A stretch of DNA of 64,000 bases, from contig JAUHYP010000005.1 in the NCBI GenBank assembly GCA_030426265.1, forward strand, positions 62,001 through 126,000. The letters are read 5' to 3'. The stretch is from Gammaproteobacteria bacterium. GTDB taxonomy: Bacteria > Pseudomonadota > Gammaproteobacteria > Xanthomonadales > SZUA-36. The notes beneath the pieces are model-generated. The model did no database searches. It was not told the DNA's origin and saw nothing but the letters and a program-made list of their open reading frames with translations. Position numbers and translations under genes: made by a program. Position 1 is the first letter of the stretch; every line of letters begins with the position of its first letter. Positions 45,436 through 55,220 of this stretch are shown here, piece by piece.

Positions 45436-46902
45436 ATGGCAGTGAACCTGGACAACCCTTCCCTTCTCCGCGAGCAGGCCTACGTCGACGGCGCCTGGAT
45501 CGACGCCGATGACGGCGCTAGCTTCGATGTGACCAACCCGGCCGACGGGTCCGTCGTCGCCACCGTGCCCCAACTCGGTGTTGCCGAGACGGAACGGGCC
45601 GTGCAGGCGGCCGCGGACGCCTGGCCGGCCTGGCGCAAGCGCACCGCCAAGGACCGGGCCGCCGTCCTGCGTCGCTGGCACGATCTCATCCTGGCCAACA
45701 AGGACGATCTCGCCGCGATCATGACCGCCGAACAGGGCAAGCCGCTGGCCGAGTCCGCCGGCGAGGTCGCCTACGGCGCGTCCTTCATCGAGTGGTTCGC
45801 CGAGGAAGGCAAGCGCCTGTACGGCGACGTGGTGCCCACCCACATGAACGACCGACGGATCCTGGTGATCCGCCAGTCGGTCGGCGTCGTGGCCTGCATC
45901 ACGCCCTGGAACTTCCCCAACGCCATGATCACCCGCAAGGCCGCCCCGGCGCTGGCCGCCGGCTGCCCGGTGGTGATCAAGCCCGCCGGGGAGACGCCGC
46001 TGTCGGCGCTGGCCCTGGCCGTGCTGGCGGAGGAAGCGGGCATTCCGAAGGGCGTGTTCAACCTGGTCACCACCACGCAGTCGAAAGACGTCGGGAAGGT
46101 GCTTACCGAGAGCCCGCTGGTGCGCAAGTTCTCCTTCACCGGCTCGACCGGCGTGGGCAAACAGCTCATCCGCCAGTGCGCCTCGACCGTGAAAAAGGTC
46201 TCCATGGAGCTGGGCGGCAACGCGCCCTTCATCGTTTTCGACGATGCCGACATCGACGCGGCCGTGAAGGGCGCCATCATTTCCAAGTACCGCAACGCCG
46301 GCCAGACCTGCGTCTGCGCCAACCGCCTGTACGTGCAGGACGGGGTCTACGACGCCTTCGTGGAGCGTTTCGTGCAGGCGACCGCCGAGCTGAAAGTGGG
46401 CCGCGGCGACGCCCAGGGCGTGGACGTCGGCCCGATGATCTCCGAGGACGCGGTGTTGAAGGTCGAGACCCTGCTCGCCGACGCGGTCGGCAAGGGTGGC
46501 GCGGTGGTCGAGGGCGGCGCACGGCACGCGTTGGGCGGACACTTCTTTCAGCCCACCGTGGTGCGCGACGCGACGGCGGACATGGATTTCGCCCGGGAGG
46601 AGATCTTCGGGCCCATCGCGCCGGTGTTCCGCTTCAGCGACGAGGCGGAGGTGATCGAGCTGGCCAACGCCACGGAGTTCGGCCTGGCGGCCTACTTCTA
46701 CGCGCGCGACCTGGGCCGGGTCTGGCGCGTGGCCGAGGGCCTGGAATACGGCATGGTGTGCATCAACGACGGCATCCTCTCCACCGAGATCGCGCCCTTC
46801 GGCGGCATGAAGGAGTCGGGCATCGGGCGCGAGGGGTCCAAGTACGGCATCGACGAATACACGGAGCTCAAGTACGTCACCATGGCCGGTATCGGTTCCT
46901 GA
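45436..46902 (+). CDS. NAD(P)-dependent succinate-semialdehyde dehydrogenase (GabD-like)
   Basis: A 488-residue aldehyde dehydrogenase. Start at the ATG at 45436 (MAVNLDNPSLLREQAYVDG); upstream open frame lies inside cydB. Catalytic residues: Glu in MELGGNAPFIVFDDADID and Cys in RNAGQTCVCANRLYV, where a second Cys two residues later matches the redox-switch pair of GabD enzymes. TPWNFPNAMITRKAAPALAAGC and FGGMKESGIGREGSKYG also fit the succinate-semialdehyde branch. Likely completes GABA or related degradation. It is followed after eight bases by a PLP-enzyme gene. Exact substrate is inferred from family. Confidence 0.88.
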   Translation: MAVNLDNPSLLREQAYVDGAWIDADDGASFDVTNPADGSVVATVPQLGVAETERAVQAAADAWPAWRKRTAKDRAAVLRRWHDLILANKDDLAAIMTAEQGKPLAESAGEVAYGASFIEWFAEEGKRLYGDVVPTHMNDRRILVIRQSVGVVACITPWNFPNAMITRKAAPALAAGCPVVIKPAGETPLSALALAVLAEEAGIPKGVFNLVTTTQSKDVGKVLTESPLVRKFSFTGSTGVGKQLIRQCASTVKKVSMELGGNAPFIVFDDADIDAAVKGAIISKYRNAGQTCVCANRLYVQDGVYDAFVERFVQATAELKVGRGDAQGVDVGPMISEDAVLKVETLLADAVGKGGAVVEGGARHALGGHFFQPTVVRDATADMDFAREEIFGPIAPVFRFSDEAEVIELANATEFGLAAYFYARDLGRVWRVAEGLEYGMVCINDGILSTEIAPFGGMKESGIGREGSKYGIDEYTELKYVTMAGIGS

Positions 46903-46910
46903 GCGCCCGG

Positions 46911-48155
46911 GTGGAGGCCGCGGTTCCGGCGCTGGACGAGGACTTCGTCCGCTCGCGCTTCCCGGCCTATGCCGAGCCGTCCCTGCAGGACTTCGCGCAC
47001 CTGGAAAACGCGGGCGGCTCCTTTGCCTGCGCGCCGGCCATCGAGCGGCTCGACCGCTTCTACCGAAAGACCAAGCTCCAGCCCTACTACCCCGCCGCCG
47101 CCTCCACGGCGGCCGGCGAGGCCATGGACGAAGCGCGAACGCGCTGGGCGGCCTGGCTGGGGGTCGCCGAAAATGAATTGCACCTGGGGCCTTCGACCTC
47201 CCAGAACACCTACGTGCTGGCGCAAGCCCTGCGCGGATGGCTGGAGCCCGGGGACGAGGTGGTAGTGACGAACCAGGACCACGAGGCCAATATCGGCGCC
47301 TTCGCGCGCCTGGCCGAAGCGGGCATCGTGGTCCGGGAGTGGACGGTGGACCCGGAATCGGGCGAACTGGAAACCGAAGGACTCGAGCGGGTCCTGGGGG
47401 AGCGCACGCGGGTGGTCGCGTTCACCCACTGCTCCAACGTCGTCGGCAGCATCAACCCGGTGGCGGCGTGGTGCGAACGGATTCGCGCGGCCGGCGCGCT
47501 GTCCATCGTGGACGGGGTCTCCTTCGCGCCCCACGGCACGCCCCGGGTTCCGGACCTGGGCGCGGATATCTACCTGTTCTCCCTGTACAAGGTCTACGGT
47601 CCGCACCTGGGCCTGATGACGATGCGTGCGGAATGGAACCAGCGGCTGCCCAACCAGGCCCACTATTTCAACGCGGCTTATCCCGGCAAGCGCTTCACGC
47701 CGGCTGGACCGGACCATGCCCAGGTGGCTGCCGCCGCCGGCGTGATCGAGTACTTCGATGCCCTGGACCGGCGGCATTTCCCGGGCGAACAGGCTACCGG
47801 CGCGTCACGCCGGGTCCAGGCGCTGTTGCGCGAGCAGGAGTGCGCGCTGGCGCAACCTCTGCTGGACTGGCTGGCGGACCACCCCCGGGTGCGGCTGATC
47901 GGGCGGGTGGACGCCACGGAACGCGCGCCCACGATCGCCTTCACGGCCGAGGGCGTCCACCCTCGTGACCTTTCAGAAGCGTTGGCGGAAGATCACATCG
48001 GCGTGGGCTGGGGGGATTTCTACGCCCGGCGCCTGGTCGAGGCGCTCGGTCTCGACGCGGATCAGGGCGTGCTGCGCTGCTCGCTGGTGCACTACAACAC
48101 CGCCGGGGAAGTGGCCCGGCTGGTGGATGCACTGGACCGTTTACTGGCCGGCTGA
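46911..48155 (+). CDS. Aminotransferase class V, cysteine desulfurase-like protein
   Basis: A 414-residue PLP enzyme of fold type I resembling the TIGR01976 cysteine-desulfurase-like group. It starts with GTG at 46911, eight bases after the dehydrogenase; no nearer ATG exists. Landmarks: HLENAGGSFACAPAIERL, LHLGPSTSQNTYVLAQAL, HEANIGAFARLA, the Asp in SIVDGVSFAPHG and the PLP-binding Lys in YLFSLYKVYGPHLGLM. The active-site Cys loop of true NifS/SufS is not evident to me, so desulfurase activity is doubtful. Its last 15 bases overlap the convergent sugar-isomerase-like gene. Confidence 0.82.
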   Translation: MEAAVPALDEDFVRSRFPAYAEPSLQDFAHLENAGGSFACAPAIERLDRFYRKTKLQPYYPAAASTAAGEAMDEARTRWAAWLGVAENELHLGPSTSQNTYVLAQALRGWLEPGDEVVVTNQDHEANIGAFARLAEAGIVVREWTVDPESGELETEGLERVLGERTRVVAFTHCSNVVGSINPVAAWCERIRAAGALSIVDGVSFAPHGTPRVPDLGADIYLFSLYKVYGPHLGLMTMRAEWNQRLPNQAHYFNAAYPGKRFTPAGPDHAQVAAAAGVIEYFDALDRRHFPGEQATGASRRVQALLREQECALAQPLLDWLADHPRVRLIGRVDATERAPTIAFTAEGVHPRDLSEALAEDHIGVGWGDFYARRLVEALGLDADQGVLRCSLVHYNTAGEVARLVDALDRLLAG

Positions 48156-49004
48156 GTCCGGGGACCGCTGGTCGATCGGCAGGAGCGTGTCCAGGTAACG
48201 CAGGCTCGCCGGCACCTGTTCCAGCACCCGCGAGGACTCATCCTCGATGAACCAGTATTCGATGCCCTGGCGCCGGGCCTCGGCCACGACACCGGCGATT
48301 CCCACGTCACCCTGCCCCAGCACCACGTTGGTCTCCACGTCGGAGTGGCCGGTGGTGGTGTCGGGCGTGCCGTGGGCGCGGTCCTTCAGGTGCAGCGAGG
48401 TCCAGCGTCCGGGATAGGCTTGCAGCAGTTCGAGCGGGTCGGCGCCGCCCTGGCGCACCCAGTAGACGTCCATCTGGAACTGGCCGCCGGTCACTTCCGC
48501 GGCCATCAGGTCGAACAGCGTGCCCTCGCCGAAGCGGATGAACTCGTAGCCATGCACGTGATACTGGAGCGTGATTCCATGGTCGCTCAGCAGTGGCCCG
48601 GCGGCGTTCATGACCTCGATGGCGGCGCGCGCATCCGCCTCGCCGAATCCCCGGTTTCCGTCGTGGGGAATCCAGTAGAAGGTGGCGAACTCAGCGCCGT
48701 AGAAGCGGGCCTTGTAGACAACGGCCATGGGGTTGTCGCGCAGTTCCTCGAAGTTCGTGTCCACGCTGGGCAGGGACAGGCCGAGGCGATTCAGCTCGTC
48801 CCGGAACCCGTCGGCGGTCATGCCGTACAGGTTGCCGCCACCCTCGACGCTGGTGAGGCCCCACTCCGCGACCTGCGCCAGGGCGGCAGGGGCGTCCGCC
48901 TCCAGCTGGTTGCGGAGGCTGTAGAGCTGGAGGCCGAGGGTTTCGGCATCCGCCACGGGTGCGGCGAAGACCGTCGCCAGCGAGATCGATAGCAGTCGTT
49001 TCAT
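48141..49004 (-). CDS. Exported sugar phosphate isomerase/epimerase-like TIM-barrel protein
   Basis: A 287-residue protein of the xylose isomerase-like (AP endonuclease 2) superfamily with a Sec signal peptide (MKRLLSISLATVFAAPVADA). Barrel features: LGLQLYSLRNQLEAD at strand 1, TSVEGGGNLYG, ITLQYHVHGYEF, FQMDVYWVRQGG and the metal-region stretch SLHLKDRAHG. Relatives act on sugars or cyclitols; an exported version suggests a periplasmic substrate. A TACAAT (minus strand, 49011-49016) lies very close to the start codon. The stop region overlaps the convergent PLP-enzyme gene. Confidence 0.85.
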   Translation of the reverse strand: MKRLLSISLATVFAAPVADAETLGLQLYSLRNQLEADAPAALAQVAEWGLTSVEGGGNLYGMTADGFRDELNRLGLSLPSVDTNFEELRDNPMAVVYKARFYGAEFATFYWIPHDGNRGFGEADARAAIEVMNAAGPLLSDHGITLQYHVHGYEFIRFGEGTLFDLMAAEVTGGQFQMDVYWVRQGGADPLELLQAYPGRWTSLHLKDRAHGTPDTTTGHSDVETNVVLGQGDVGIAGVVAEARRQGIEYWFIEDESSRVLEQVPASLRYLDTLLPIDQRSPDSAGQ

Positions 49005-49045
49005 GCGGCCATTGTACGGCGAAGCCCGGCACGTCGGGCGCCGGT

Positions 49046-49082
49046 AAAGAAAGCGAACCCGACGCCATGGCGCCGGGTTCGC
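49046..49082 (-). terminator. Rho-independent terminator of the TPR-protein gene
   Basis: Read on the minus strand: nine-base arms (49074-49082 with 49053-49061), an inner palindromic GCCATGGC loop, then TTTCTTT. The hairpin starts nine bases after the stop codon at 49092. Confidence 0.8.
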
Positions 49083-49091
49083 GTTCAGGCA

Positions 49092-50465
49092 TCAGGCAGC
49101 CTGGAGACCCGCGCCCTGGTTGTGCTTGCGAAACCGCCGGGTCAATGGACTGTGCGGCTTGTGTTCGGCGCGCTCGTTGATGAGGTTGGTGGCCAGGCCC
49201 GATTGGCCGCCCCGCAGCGCTGCTTCGATCAGGGTCTGGTTGAGGATGTCGCGCTGGGCGTGGCTGCCGCCAAACCGGTTCGCGATGCTCCGGACCGGCG
49301 CCAGGGACGTCACCGCGTCGTCGAAGCGGCCTTCGGCGAAGGCGAGAAAGCCGGAGGCGCAGGGCATGCCGACCACGCGGGCCATCATCCCCGTCACCGG
49401 CTCATCGCCCCGGGCCGCCCGTTCGACGGCCGCCAGGATCTCGCGTGCCGCGTCCAGTCGCCCGGCGCCGATCATGGCGATCAGGGCGTGCAGGTCGTTG
49501 AAGGCGTAGAAGCCGTTCTCCAGCGGGGCCTTGCGCTGCCAGTGGTCGGCCAGGGTGCTCCAGCGATCGCCGAGGTCGACACCCATCAGGTGCAGGCGCC
49601 ACAACAGGGCGCTGGCATCGACCATCTGCAGCGACATCTCGCCCATTCCCGTGGACACCTGTCCGTCGTACAGGCCCAGGGCCTCGCCGAACTGCTCCTC
49701 TTCGATATGGAACAGCGCCAGGTGCCACCAGTTGTGGAAGGCCAGTCCGTTGTCGGGCGCCCAGTCATCGACCCGGTCCTTCAGAAAGGCGCGGCCCTCC
49801 TGGTAGCGGTTCTGCATCTCCATGACGTGGGTGGCCGCGTGGACGCTCCAGGCATCCCGGGGCTCGAGCTCGAGCGCCTCCCGCGCCGCGTCTTCTGCCC
49901 GGTCGAACTGGTGGCATTCCTCGTAGCCGAAGGCGTGCATGCCACGGACGTAGGAGTAGCCCGGAGTGGCGCGGTCCCAGTGCGCGATGACGCGCCCGAT
50001 TCGGTCCCTGAGATTGACGGCATCGCCCAGGTAGAAATCCGTCAGGTGGCCGCATTGCAGCGCCAGGGCGTCGCGGGGTTCTTCGGCCAGAACCTCGTCC
50101 CAGGCTTGTCCGGCCCGGTCCCAGCGCCCGTCCAGCCAGTGCCGGACCGCGGTGATGAGTCCCCGTTCCCGGTCATTGGCGTGGCCCAGCGCTTCCGCCT
50201 GTTCGATGGATCTGCGCGCTTCAGGCAGGAACTGCCGCTCGCTCATCATCAGCAGTGCGCTCGCACGGAACACGTGGCCCAGGACGAATCCGGGATCGCG
50301 CTCGAGCGCCGCGTCGAGCGTTTCCATGGGATCGCCGAAATAGCTCTGGAAACGAACCAGGGCGGTTTCGAAGTCTTCGAGCGAGCGGGGGTCGCAGCGC
50401 GACACGGGGACACCTCGCGCGTCCCTTTGGGTGGTGTGGCTCGGGATCACTGTTCTTTCCTCCAT
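49092..50465 (-). CDS. Tetratricopeptide-repeat protein, TTC38-like
   Basis: A 457-residue soluble alpha-helical protein. The central region matches the TTC38 pattern: YSYVRGMHAFGYEECHQF, AREALELEPRDAWSVHAATHVMEM, then the stretch from GLAFHNWWHLALFHIEE to ALGLYD. TPR-like helix pairs cover most of the length. Function of the family is unknown in any organism. It is divergent from a TetR regulator across 227 bases that hold a long palindrome, and ends in a clear terminator. No signal peptide. Confidence 0.8.
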   Translation of the reverse strand: MEERTVIPSHTTQRDARGVPVSRCDPRSLEDFETALVRFQSYFGDPMETLDAALERDPGFVLGHVFRASALLMMSERQFLPEARRSIEQAEALGHANDRERGLITAVRHWLDGRWDRAGQAWDEVLAEEPRDALALQCGHLTDFYLGDAVNLRDRIGRVIAHWDRATPGYSYVRGMHAFGYEECHQFDRAEDAAREALELEPRDAWSVHAATHVMEMQNRYQEGRAFLKDRVDDWAPDNGLAFHNWWHLALFHIEEEQFGEALGLYDGQVSTGMGEMSLQMVDASALLWRLHLMGVDLGDRWSTLADHWQRKAPLENGFYAFNDLHALIAMIGAGRLDAAREILAAVERAARGDEPVTGMMARVVGMPCASGFLAFAEGRFDDAVTSLAPVRSIANRFGGSHAQRDILNQTLIEAALRGGQSGLATNLINERAEHKPHSPLTRRFRKHNQGAGLQAA

Positions 50466-50584
50466 TTCAATGAATGACTGGACGAGACGACGATGGTTGG
50501 CGTCGCATTCGACCGTGTGATTCCAGACTAGAGGAGCGGCCTGCCGAATACAGTGAACCCGGGGTATCGAAATAAGAACGAATT

Positions 50585-50609
50585 CATGTCGTTGTAAAAC
50601 AACAACATG
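50585..50609. promoter_or_regulatory. 25-bp imperfect palindrome between the TTC38-like and tetR genes
   Basis: Halves CATGT-C-GTTGT (50585-50595) and ACAAC-A-ACATG (50599-50609) around AAA; ten of eleven base pairs match. Size and symmetry suit a dimeric regulator such as the adjacent TetR protein. A second perfect hairpin TGCCGG/CCGGCA is at 50623-50638 and a TATACT -10-like hexamer at 50663-50668. Confidence 0.55.
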
Positions 50610-50692
50610 GAGTGATTCTCCTTGCCGGCGGTCCGGCAGCGCGAACGATTCGCCCTGAAAACTATACTTACGGTCCAGTCAATGGAGTCGAT

Positions 50693-51307
50693 ATGACCGG
50701 ACGAAGCAACAGCAGCCGCGAGCGCATTCTCGAAAATGCCGAATCCATCGTCCTCGAAAAGGGGTTCCATGCCACGTCGATCAAGGACATTCTCGATCGG
50801 TCGGCGATCACCAAGGGCGGGTTCTTTTACCACTTCGATGGCAAGCCGGGCCTGGCCGTGGCCCTGGTGGAGCGATACCTGGTCCAGGATGACGAGGTGT
50901 TTTCCGGACTGAGCGAGCAGGCCGAAGCGCTCAGCGAAGACCCGCTGCACCAGCTGTTGATCTTTCTCAACCTGCTGGCGGAGACCTTCGGGCGGCTGCC
51001 CGACACGCACCCGGGTTGCCTGGTGGCGAGCTTTACCTACGAAAACCAGTTGCTCAACGAGGAAGTACAGCAGTTGATGCAGCAGGGGCTGGAGAGCTGG
51101 CGGCAGATGATGATCGGAAAGCTGGAGCGTGCCGGCGCGGCGTACCCCATGGCCGGTGACGTGTCGACGCAGACACTGGCGGACATGTTCACGGCCGTGA
51201 TCGAAGGCGGCATCCTGCTGGCGCGCAATTTCGACGAGAACCGGCTCATCTCCGAGCAGGTGCTCGCCTACAGGGCGTTTCTTCGCATGGTGTTCGGCGC
51301 GGAGTAG
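50693..51307 (+). CDS. TetR/AcrR family transcriptional regulator
   Basis: A 204-residue regulator. Start at the ATG at 50693 (MTGRSNSSRERILENAESIV); earlier in-frame starts extend into the promoter area. The N-terminal HTH is RILENAESIVLEKGF and SIKDILDRSAITKGGFFYHF (about 10-48), the classic TetR pattern. The C-terminal ligand-binding part carries a TetR_C-like segment with CLVASFTYENQLLNEEV. It probably controls itself and the divergent TTC38-like gene through the palindrome between them. Ligand unknown. Confidence 0.92.
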   Translation: MTGRSNSSRERILENAESIVLEKGFHATSIKDILDRSAITKGGFFYHFDGKPGLAVALVERYLVQDDEVFSGLSEQAEALSEDPLHQLLIFLNLLAETFGRLPDTHPGCLVASFTYENQLLNEEVQQLMQQGLESWRQMMIGKLERAGAAYPMAGDVSTQTLADMFTAVIEGGILLARNFDENRLISEQVLAYRAFLRMVFGAE

Positions 51308-51367
51308 GCCCCGGCGCCGCGAGGCCCGGTGATGGCCGGGTGCGGTTCCGCCGCCTGGCGACAGCGG

Positions 51368-51388
51368 GTCGCGTGAGGCACGCGCGAC
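51368..51388. terminator. Hairpin between tetR and the helicase gene
   Basis: Perfect core CGCGTG/CACGCG with a three-base loop (51370-51384), extendable with a bulge. It lies between convergent genes but lacks a T-run on either strand, so termination is only possible. Confidence 0.4.
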
Positions 51389-51426
51389 ACCAATGAGGCG
51401 CCGCGCGATGACTCACTCGTCCGGCT

Positions 51427-53073
<1,647 letters not shown>

Positions 53074-53396
53074 TGGATTGTTGCTCCAGTCATGCCCTGG
53101 CCCACTCGCGTGGGTCACCGGTCAGGGCTGGAAAATGGTTTGAACCCGGGTCGCATAGTCCGGCGACACCTGGTGTTCGATTTCCGGCGGGATCGGACGA
53201 TTGCGTGACCCGGATGGGGTCAGAAGTCCGAAACGGCAGGGACACCACCGGCCGGGTGTCCACAGAAGTCGCCATTGTACCAGATTCGCCCTACTTTCGG
53301 GCCGGTTTTCATTGGGATGCACCCCTGTCATAAAAACGTTATTCTTGCCCGCACGTGACGGCATGGCCGCCGTCGCCAGGAGAACAAAAGGCTCGA
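53074..53396. other. Divergent intergenic region between rhlE and the GltD-like gene
   Basis: No supported gene or RNA. Open frames here have no family likeness. A TACAAT (minus strand, 53274-53279; context GGTACAATGGCGAC) is a likely -10 for rhlE, giving a leader of about 190 bases. For the plus-strand gene only AT-rich CATAAAAACGTTATTC near 53330 stands out. Confidence 0.4.
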
Positions 53397-55220
53397 ATGG
53401 AACGCACGGATATCTCGAATCCGGCTTACTTCCACCAGGTCGTGGACTGCCAATGGGGCTGTCCCGCGCACACTGACGTTCCCGAATACATCCGCCTCAT
53501 CGCCCAGGGGCATTTCACCGACGCGTACATGGTCAACCGGGAGAGCAACGTCTTCCCCGGCATTCTCGGCCGTGTCTGCGACCGCCCTTGCGAACCGGCC
53601 TGCCGCCGCGGGCGTACCGGCCAGAAACCCGTCGCCATCTGCCGCCTCAAGCGTGTCGCCGCCGACCATCGCCAGGACGTCAGCGACCGCCTGCCCGTGA
53701 TTCCCTCGGAGAAGAACGGCAAGCGCATCGCCCTGGTGGGCGCCGGCTGCGCCTCGCTCACGGTGTGCAACGACCTGATGCCGCTGGGTTACGAGTGCAC
53801 GGTGTTCGAAGCCCTGGACAAACCCGGCGGCCTGATGCGCTCCAATATCCCCGCCTTCCGCCTGCCCGCCGAGGTGCTGGACGAAGAACTGGGCATGATC
53901 GTCGACATGGGCGTGGACCTGCGCCTGGGCCAGCGGGTGGACAGCCTGGCGGCCCTGCTCGACGAGGGCTATGACGCCGTGTTCATCGGCAGCGGGGCGC
54001 CCAAGGGCAAGGAGCTGGACCTGCCCGGCCGCACCGAGGGCGACGCCAACATCCACATCGGCATCAGCTGGCTGGAATCCGTGGCCTTCGGCCACACGAA
54101 GGAAATCGGCAAACGTGTGCTGATCATCGGCGTGGGCAACACCGCCATGGACTGCTGCCGCACGTCCCTGCGCCTGGGCGCGGCGGACGTGAAGGTGATG
54201 GCGCGCAAGCCGCGCGATTTCTTCAAGGCCTCGGAGTGGGAACTCGAGGACGCCGAGGAAGAGAACGTCGAGATCGTCATCAACCACTCGCCCAAGGCCT
54301 TCGTGGTGGAGGGCGGCAAACTCACCGGCATGCGTTTCGACCGCATGGAATACACGACCGAAGACGGACGCATCGTCGATCAACGAATCGTCGACGAGGT
54401 GGTCATCCCCTGTGACGATGTCGTCCTGGCCATCGGTCAGGAGAACGCCTTCCCCTGGATCGAGCGCGACATCGGCCTGGAGTTCGATCGCTGGGACGTA
54501 CCGGTGGTGGACCGGACCACCTTCGAGTCCACCCGCCCGGGCGTGTTCTTCGGTGGCGACGCGGCCTTCGGTCCGGAGAACATCATCTGGGCCGTGGAGC
54601 ATGGGCATCAGGCGGCGATCTCCATCCACAAGCATTGCCAGGGCGAATCCATGGCCGAGCGCCTGCCGCCCACGCTCAATCTCGGCAGCCGCAAGATGGG
54701 CATGCACGAGTGGGCCTATTCGAACGATTTCGACCCCGCGGCGCGCCGCAAGATGGAGCACGTGCCGCTGCTCGAGCGCTTCAAGGCGCTGAGCACCGAG
54801 GTCGAGCTCGGCTTCGACGCCGAGCAGACGGCGGTGGAGGTGGAGCGCTGCCTCAACTGCGACATCCAGACCGTCTTCACCGACGACCTGTGCATCGAGT
54901 GCGACGCCTGCCTCGACATCTGCCCAACGCAGTGCCTGACCATCACTGCCGACGGTCCGGAAGAAGACGTCGAAACCCGGCTCAAGGCCCCGCGCCTGGA
55001 GCCGGAACAGCCCTTGTTCGCCTCCGGTCCGCTGAAGCAGACCGCGCGCATCATGGTCAAGGACGAGAATCTCTGCGTGCACTGCGGCCTCTGCGCCGAG
55101 CGCTGCCCCACCGCCGCCTGGGACATGCAGAAGTCCCTGCTGCACTTTCCCAAGGCCATCGACCACGGACCCGCCACATGCCCGACCAGCCGTCCGCTTC
55201 CGCAACGCAAAGCCGGATAA
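53397..55220 (+). CDS. GltD-like FAD/NAD(P)H oxidoreductase fused to 2x[4Fe-4S] ferredoxin domain
   Basis: A 607-residue protein. N-terminus: a 4Fe-4S-binding helical domain as in glutamate synthase small subunit (CQWGCPAHTDVPEY and CDRPCEPACRRG). Middle: two dinucleotide folds (IALVGAGCASLTV for FAD, RVLIIGVGNTAMDCC for NAD(P)H) and the FFGGDAAFGPENIIWAVEHGHQAA end of the FAD domain. C-terminus (~residue 495 on): two ferredoxin motifs, CIECDACLDICP and CVHCGLCAERCP. It overlaps the alpha-subunit gene of a 2-oxoacid oxidoreductase by 43 bases, so it probably moves electrons between NAD(P)H and that enzyme. Glutamate synthase itself is not implied. Confidence 0.85.
   Translation: MERTDISNPAYFHQVVDCQWGCPAHTDVPEYIRLIAQGHFTDAYMVNRESNVFPGILGRVCDRPCEPACRRGRTGQKPVAICRLKRVAADHRQDVSDRLPVIPSEKNGKRIALVGAGCASLTVCNDLMPLGYECTVFEALDKPGGLMRSNIPAFRLPAEVLDEELGMIVDMGVDLRLGQRVDSLAALLDEGYDAVFIGSGAPKGKELDLPGRTEGDANIHIGISWLESVAFGHTKEIGKRVLIIGVGNTAMDCCRTSLRLGAADVKVMARKPRDFFKASEWELEDAEEENVEIVINHSPKAFVVEGGKLTGMRFDRMEYTTEDGRIVDQRIVDEVVIPCDDVVLAIGQENAFPWIERDIGLEFDRWDVPVVDRTTFESTRPGVFFGGDAAFGPENIIWAVEHGHQAAISIHKHCQGESMAERLPPTLNLGSRKMGMHEWAYSNDFDPAARRKMEHVPLLERFKALSTEVELGFDAEQTAVEVERCLNCDIQTVFTDDLCIECDACLDICPTQCLTITADGPEEDVETRLKAPRLEPEQPLFASGPLKQTARIMVKDENLCVHCGLCAERCPTAAWDMQKSLLHFPKAIDHGPATCPTSRPLPQRKAG

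Noticed and set aside
53119-53290. tRNA-like GGTTTGAACCC stretch between rhlE and the GltD-like gene
   Set aside because: No acceptor, D- or anticodon-stem partners could be found on either strand.
53122-53364. 80-codon minus-strand open frame upstream of rhlE
   Set aside because: No recognisable start context or family, and it spans the likely rhlE promoter.
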